Shown here piece by piece: positions 7,521-11,228 of a stretch of DNA of 11,228 nt (position 1 is the stretch's first letter; each line of letters begins with the position of its first letter). The notes under the pieces are model-generated. The model had not been told where the DNA came from. It saw only the letters and a program-made list of their open reading frames with translations, and searched no databases. The stretch is taken from contig JAISRF010000240.1 in NCBI GenBank assembly GCA_031273775.1, positions 1 through 11,228 on the forward strand. Reading direction: 5' to 3'. The stretch is from Oscillospiraceae bacterium (GTDB taxonomy: Bacteria > Bacillota > Clostridia > Oscillospirales > Acutalibacteraceae). The translations under genes and the position numbers were made by a program.

Positions 7521-7555
7521 CCTCTCCCAGCTTCCACCGATGGCTTAGCGAGAGG
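7521..7555 (-). terminator. Possible terminator of the 94-residue protein gene
   Basis: CCTCTC (7521-7526) pairs with GAGAGG (7550-7555), with an inner AGC/GCT pair. Read on the minus strand the stem is followed by ATTTTT, as in an intrinsic terminator. It lies about 67 bases after the stop at 7622. The loop is long (about 23 bases), so the case is weak. The arm AGAGGGG (7551-7557) can also pair with CCCCTCT (7504-7510). Confidence 0.4.
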
Positions 7556-7621
7556 GGCAAAGTTCTTAATTGAATCATAAGCACAGGGGCGCGTATCCTA
7601 CGGTTACCGGCGGGAAGTGCG

Positions 7622-7906
7622 TCAGTTCCCGGCAAGCGCGCGTTCCAGCCACACGCTGCTAATGTCCAGCGCGTTGTACAGACCGATTTTCCGGCTTTTC
7701 TTTACCACGCGCTCCCGTTCCTTTATGTCGGAGTCGGTGTGAATCAACTCTACCAAAACCTCGTCGGCAATCTGCATTCCGCCGATTTCCTTAAAAGAGT
7801 TAATCTCCAGCTTTACGGCAAATTTGTCCGACATACTGCCATAATAAATGGTCGAACCGTTCCGAACCAGGGGACGGGCTTTATAAGTCAAAAATTTCGG
7901 TTCCAT
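7622..7906 (-). CDS. Conserved small protein of unknown function
   Basis: A 94-residue soluble protein with no signal peptide or membrane helix. Function is not known to me. I recognise the general type from clostridial genomes: an N-terminal KFLTYKARPLVRNGSTIYYG segment that looks like beta strands, a middle IADEVLVELIHTDS, a charged stretch with KERERVVKKSRK (about 61-72), and a C-terminal GLYNALDISSVWLERALAG helix. The ATG at 7906 has GAGG six bases upstream. It has its own sigma-A promoter back-to-back with that of the GyrB/ParE-like gene and a structured leader of about 90 bases. The divergent layout could mean shared control with the topoisomerase, but a chance arrangement is equally possible. 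Codon use looks like the neighbours. Confidence 0.85.
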   Translation of the reverse strand: MEPKFLTYKARPLVRNGSTIYYGSMSDKFAVKLEINSFKEIGGMQIADEVLVELIHTDSDIKERERVVKKSRKIGLYNALDISSVWLERALAGN

Positions 7907-7942
7907 TTTTTCCCTCGTTTCTTAATCTCTTCTTTTATCATA

Positions 7943-7999
7943 ACATACCTGAGCCGAGCGCTTCGTGAGCTTGCCCCCATAGCCGGGGCGGCGGTATGT
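7943..7999 (-). promoter_or_regulatory. Structured 5' leader of the 94-residue protein mRNA
   Basis: The predicted transcript starts near 8000. Its first bases (ACATACC, 7999-7993) pair perfectly with GGTATGT (7949-7943), closing a domain of 57 bases. Inside is a second stem, GCCCC with GGGGC around GGCTAT (about 7973-7990), and a weaker CGA/TCG stem near 7957-7967. After the closing stem the leader is A-rich up to GAGGG and the start codon. I do not match it to a riboswitch class I know. It may be an RNA regulator, a 5' stabilising stem or an operator. Confidence 0.45.
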
Positions 8000-8006
8000 C
8001 ACAGAA

Positions 8007-8035
8007 AGTATAACACGGATTGGCGGACTTGTAAA
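8007..8035 (-). promoter_or_regulatory. Sigma-A promoter of the 94-residue protein gene
   Basis: TTTACA (8035-8030), 17 bp, then TATACT (8012-8007); the start is expected near 8000. Its -35 box is 20 bp from that of the opposing promoter at 8056-8085. Confidence 0.75.
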
Positions 8036-8055
8036 GCAAATCGGCAAAATTTTTA

Positions 8056-8085
8056 TTGCAACCCACACCTGATATATGTTATACT
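8056..8085 (+). promoter_or_regulatory. Sigma-A promoter of the GyrB/ParE-like gene
   Basis: TTGCAA (8056-8061), an 18-bp spacer, then TATACT (8080-8085). The start should lie near 8092, leaving a leader of about 30 bases with AGGGG nine bases before the ATG at 8124. Confidence 0.65.
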
Positions 8086-8123
8086 GATGGCAGACACAAT
8101 ATATAGCGCAGGGGATATAAAAC

Positions 8124-10109
8124 ATGATGGCGAAAAAACAGGGTTACGGCAATGAAAGCATTTCCGCTTTAAAGGGCGCGGATCGTGTGCGCAAGCGCCC
8201 GGGCGTCATTTTTGGCTCTGACGGAATCGATGGCTGCCAGCATTCTATTCTGGAAATCATTTCCAACTCAATTGATGAGGCTCGTGAGGGGCACGGCGAC
8301 AAGATTATTGTCACCCGGTACGCCGACCATTCTGTAGAGGTGGAGGATTTCGGGCGTGGCGCGCCGGTGGATTTTAATCAGCGGGAGAACCGCTTTAACT
8401 GGGAGCTGCTCTACTGCGAGCTGTACGCCGGCGGAAAATTTAATACCAACGAGGGCGAAAATTATGAGTATTCGCTGGGTCTGAACGGTTTGGGTCTGTG
8501 CTCCACCCAGTACGCCTCCGAATATATGGACGTAGAAATCTGGCGAGATGGTTTTCATTATTCCCTGCGTTTCGAGGCGGGAGAGAATGTAGGCGGGTTG
8601 AAAAAGGAATCGTACTCCGGTCGGCGCACGGGCACCCGAACCCGCTGGCGGCCCGATTTGCGAGTGTTTACCGATATTGCCGCCTCACCGGAATTTTACC
8701 GTGATTTACTGCGCCGCCAGGCGATTGTCAACGATGGGCTGCTGTTTATTTTCCGCGACCAGCGGGACGGCGGCAAATTTGAGGAAACCCGGTTGTGCTA
8801 CAAAAACGGCATTACCGACTTTTTAAACGAAACGGTAGGGGAGGAAGCCCTGACACCAGTGCGGTTCTGGCAGACCGAGCGCAAGGGTCGCGACCGCGAA
8901 GACAAGCCCGATTATAAGGTGAAAATCAACGCGGCGGTGTGCTTTTCCAACCGTGCCCAGGTCAAGGAATATTACCACAACTCCAGCTGGCTGGAGTACG
9001 GCGGCGCGCCGGAAAAAGCGGTTCGCAACGCCTTTGTGTATCAACTGGACGCGTACTTCAAGCAAAACGGCAAGTACCAGAAAAACGAAAGCCGCGTCTC
9101 TTTTTCGGACGTGGAAGAGTGCCTTTGCCTGATTATTTCGTCCTTTTCAACCCAGACCTCTTACGAAAACCAGACAAAAAAAGCCATCACCAACCGGTTT
9201 ATTCAGGAGGCCATGACCGATTTTCTGCGCCACCAGTTAGAGGTTTATTTTATTGAAAACCGCGTAGAGGCGGAAAAAATCGCGGAGCAGGTGCTTATCA
9301 ACAAGCGGAGCCGCGAGCGTTCCGAAAAAGAGCGGCTGAACTTGAAAAAAACCATGCAGACCGGCAATGACCTGCAAAACCGCGTACAGAAATTTGTGGA
9401 TTGCCGGAGCCGGGACATTGCCGAGCGGGAGCTGTTTATTGTGGAGGGCGATTCAGCCCTGGGTTCCTGTAAGCTGGCTCGTGATCCGGATTTTCAGGCG
9501 ATTATGCCGGTACGCGGTAAGATTTTGAACTGCTTTAAATCGGAGTATGAAAAAATCTTCAAGAGCGACATCATTACCGATTTGGTTAAAGTGCTGGGTT
9601 GCGGCGTGGAGGTCAAATCCAAAGCGAACAAGGATTTGTCCACCTTTGATCTGAGCGCTCTCCGCTGGAATAAAATCATCATCTGCACCGACGCCGATGT
9701 GGACGGTTTTCACATCCGCACGCTGATTTTAACCATGCTGAACCGCCTCACCCCCACCTTGATTGAAGAGGGAAAGGTGTTTATCGCGGAAACGCCGCTG
9801 TATGAAATCGCAACGAAGGACATGACCTACTTTGCTTATGACGACCGGGAAAAGGCGGAAATTATGGTAAAGATCGGCAATGCAAAACATACGCTCCAGC
9901 GAAGCAAGGGCTTGGGCGAAAACCAACCTGACATGATGAACCTGACCACCATGAACCCCAGAAGCCGTCGCCTGATTAAGGTGACGCCGGAGGACGCTCA
10001 GCGCACCGCCGAAATTTTCGATTTACTGCTGGGCGACAATTTGCAGGGCCGCAAGGAATTCATTGAGGAAAACGGGTATATGTATTTGGAAATGGCGGAT
10101 GTGAGCTGA
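8124..10109 (+). CDS. Divergent type IIA topoisomerase B subunit (GyrB/ParE-like)
   Basis: ATPase and TOPRIM subunit of a type IIA topoisomerase; with an A subunit it would pass DNA duplexes through each other using ATP. The 661 residues are close to GyrB/ParE length. GHKL ATPase motifs: EIISNSIDEA (44-53), VEDFGRGAP (73-81), an altered lid GLNGLG (119-124) where GLHGVG is usual, and the transducer QTK (350-352). The TOPRIM domain has EGDSA (441-445) but continues LGSC instead of the usual GGSA, then MPVRGKILN (461-469) and the metal acids DADVDG (523-528). RSKGLGE (593-599) is the C-terminal landmark, normally with an aromatic residue in place of Ser. All catalytic residues seem kept, so it should be active. 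Two ATGs are in tandem (8124, 8127). No A-subunit gene follows. It could be a ParE paralogue rather than the main gyrase. Confidence 0.9.
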   Translation: MMAKKQGYGNESISALKGADRVRKRPGVIFGSDGIDGCQHSILEIISNSIDEAREGHGDKIIVTRYADHSVEVEDFGRGAPVDFNQRENRFNWELLYCELYAGGKFNTNEGENYEYSLGLNGLGLCSTQYASEYMDVEIWRDGFHYSLRFEAGENVGGLKKESYSGRRTGTRTRWRPDLRVFTDIAASPEFYRDLLRRQAIVNDGLLFIFRDQRDGGKFEETRLCYKNGITDFLNETVGEEALTPVRFWQTERKGRDREDKPDYKVKINAAVCFSNRAQVKEYYHNSSWLEYGGAPEKAVRNAFVYQLDAYFKQNGKYQKNESRVSFSDVEECLCLIISSFSTQTSYENQTKKAITNRFIQEAMTDFLRHQLEVYFIENRVEAEKIAEQVLINKRSRERSEKERLNLKKTMQTGNDLQNRVQKFVDCRSRDIAERELFIVEGDSALGSCKLARDPDFQAIMPVRGKILNCFKSEYEKIFKSDIITDLVKVLGCGVEVKSKANKDLSTFDLSALRWNKIIICTDADVDGFHIRTLILTMLNRLTPTLIEEGKVFIAETPLYEIATKDMTYFAYDDREKAEIMVKIGNAKHTLQRSKGLGENQPDMMNLTTMNPRSRRLIKVTPEDAQRTAEIFDLLLGDNLQGRKEFIEENGYMYLEMADVS

Positions 10110-10146
10110 ATAGCAACAATTACATATAAAAACACAAAAAATACCA

Positions 10147-10175
10147 TTGATTTGTGAAGCGGGGAACGGTATAAT
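10147..10175 (+). promoter_or_regulatory. Sigma-A promoter of the glycoside hydrolase gene
   Basis: TTGATT (10147-10152), 17 bp, then a perfect TATAAT (10170-10175), with a start near 10182. It separates the hydrolase from the topoisomerase transcription unit. The 134 bp between the two genes contain no clear terminator hairpin. Confidence 0.75.
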
Positions 10176-10228
10176 GAAAACAAAGAGATGACATTAGACA
10201 CTGACTTTTGGGCGTTTAGACGAAAGGG

Positions 10229-10234
10229 AAGGGG
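10229..10234 (+). promoter_or_regulatory. Ribosome binding site of the glycoside hydrolase gene
   Basis: AAGGGG lies nine bases before the proposed CTG start at 10244. An AAAGG at 10223-10227 could instead serve a GTG at 10234, which is in a different frame. Confidence 0.45.
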
Positions 10235-10243
10235 TGGCGCTTT

Positions 10244-11228
10244 CTGAAAATAAGCTTCGTGTATCCGGAAGGTGGGTATTTTTACCATATTGGTGAGCGG
10301 ATCGGAGTGATCGTTTCTCTTGGCGGAGCGTCCCTTTCGGAAAAATCCGCTGTCTTGACTGTACATACAGAGGATTACACCGGTGTCAGACTGGATACCG
10401 TCACTGCGGACTGTACTCTTTCCGCCGGTTTCGGGGAAACGGAAATTCAGCTGCCCCTTCACCGGCTGGGGTACTACAAAGCGACCGTTACCGCCGAATG
10501 CGCGGGGGAGACCGTTCAAAACTCCACTGGCATTGGCGTCACTACGCCGCACGACCGTCCCGACTGGCAGGATTCCGTATTCGGTGTGAGCGCAAACGAG
10601 TGGTTCCGCTTTCCCCAAAGCCTTTCCGCGCTGGCGAAAATGGGCGTCAGATATATTCGCCCCACCGGGCGGCGCGTTGATGAACCTTACCGCGCGCTTT
10701 TGAGAAAATACGGACTAATGACTACCGTTCAGGCTCAGGGTCGCCACATCATGGCGAATGACCGGTACGCGCCCGGCAAGTGGAATTCCGCGTGGCACTA
10801 CCTCCGCGAAATGGCCGATGTCATCGCGATTACGGAACACGGCAACGAGCACTGGGAGGAACGGAACCTCACTCTGATGGCAGAATGGGTCAAGGTGAGC
10901 GGTCTCGCGCGCTGGCAAGCGAATCCGGAAACTTGGTTCACAAACAGCGGCGCGGCGGGGGTAGACATTCATAAATTGCAAGTACTGTACGACCAGGGTA
11001 TGTTCGATTATATCACGGCGGTTTCGCTTCACGCGTACACGTTCCCGATGGCGCCCGAGCAGGAAAAAGGCTTTTGGTCCTCAAGGATTTTAAAGGATTT
11101 TGCCAAATGGATGGATGAGCGCGGGATTGATATGCCGGTTTGCTGTATGGAGCAAGGGTATCCTGCGATGAACGGTCAAACGCGGTGCGAATCATATTCA
11201 CCCGGCGATCTGGTTTCGCTGGATGGTC
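10244..11228 (+). CDS. Probable clan GH-A glycoside hydrolase (3' end cut by window, non-ATG start)
   Basis: The frame is open to the right edge and gives 328 residues. Residues 1-105 read as a beta-sandwich accessory domain. From about 112 (VFGVSANEWFRF, then LAKMGVRYIRPTG) a TIM barrel begins. The pattern GNE (200-202) fits the acid/base Glu202 at the end of strand 4, SLHAY (261-265) the usual His/Tyr pair, and MEQGY (302-306) the nucleophile Glu303. This is the layout of clan GH-A families such as GH5 and GH39; the family and substrate cannot be fixed here. No Sec signal peptide is visible, suggesting a cytoplasmic enzyme or a misplaced start. The frame opens after a TAG at 10217 and the first in-frame ATG is residue 133, inside the barrel. 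A CTG at 10244 gives MKISFVYPEGG; GTG at 10259 is the alternative, with no ribosome site. Confidence 0.7.
   Translation, partial: MKISFVYPEGGYFYHIGERIGVIVSLGGASLSEKSAVLTVHTEDYTGVRLDTVTADCTLSAGFGETEIQLPLHRLGYYKATVTAECAGETVQNSTGIGVTTPHDRPDWQDSVFGVSANEWFRFPQSLSALAKMGVRYIRPTGRRVDEPYRALLRKYGLMTTVQAQGRHIMANDRYAPGKWNSAWHYLREMADVIAITEHGNEHWEERNLTLMAEWVKVSGLARWQANPETWFTNSGAAGVDIHKLQVLYDQGMFDYITAVSLHAYTFPMAPEQEKGFWSSRILKDFAKWMDERGIDMPVCCMEQGYPAMNGQTRCESYSPGDLVSLDG

Noticed and set aside
7611..7631. CGGGAA/TTCCCG hairpin across the stop codon of the 94-residue protein gene
   Set aside because: Only a 6-bp stem without a following T-run on either strand, so not a credible terminator.
7907..8123. Possible tRNA, SRP RNA or other known small RNA in the divergent region
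   Set aside because: No tRNA cloverleaf landmarks and no SRP core sequence could be found; only the leader fold described above is supported.
9998..10618. 206-residue minus-strand frame spanning the topoisomerase-hydrolase junction
   Set aside because: It runs antisense through the end of the topoisomerase gene, a clear sigma-A promoter and the start of the hydrolase; no family features or ribosome site support it.

Overview
The window looks like a chromosomal segment of a low-to-mid-GC Firmicute, most likely a member of the Clostridia (Oscillospiraceae/Ruminococcaceae-like). Pointers are strong Shine-Dalgarno sequences with TTG starts, sigma-A-type promoters with 16-18 bp spacers, a standalone ZapA, a heterodimeric Gram-positive-type ABC exporter, a divergent GyrB/ParE-like topoisomerase subunit, and a 94-residue protein of a type I associate with Clostridia. 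This placement is inference; there is no rRNA or marker gene to confirm it.

Left half, minus strand, read right to left: nagA (GlcNAc-6-phosphate deacetylase), zapA (FtsZ-ring protein), dut (dUTPase), then two tightly packed ABC exporter half-transporters. The last of these runs off the left edge. nagA, zapA and the exporter pair each have a readable sigma-A promoter. No good promoter was found for dut, which may be read through from zapA across a 118-bp inverted-repeat-bounded element. The two exporter subunits carry complementary degenerate motifs, so they should form one heterodimer with one working and one degenerate ATP site.

Right half, plus strand: murD (UDP-MurNAc-L-Ala:D-Glu ligase) is divergent from nagA. 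A short convergent non-coding stretch with inverted repeats follows. Next come a minus-strand 94-residue conserved protein of unknown function and a divergently transcribed 661-residue GyrB/ParE-like subunit, with back-to-back promoters 20 bp apart. The right edge holds the first 328 codons of a probable clan GH-A glycoside hydrolase with its own promoter and no ATG start.

Functionally this is mostly housekeeping: amino-sugar recycling (nagA) and peptidoglycan precursor synthesis (murD) face each other, next to cell division (zapA) and nucleotide hygiene (dut). No phage, CRISPR, transposase, tRNA or rRNA gene was seen. The points most worth a second look are the divergent topoisomerase subunit without an adjacent A-subunit, the structured leader of the 94-residue protein, the inverted-repeat element between zapA and dut, the asymmetric exporter, and the unusual start of the hydrolase. 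Several starts were moved downstream because the longest reading frame would begin inside or upstream of a promoter.
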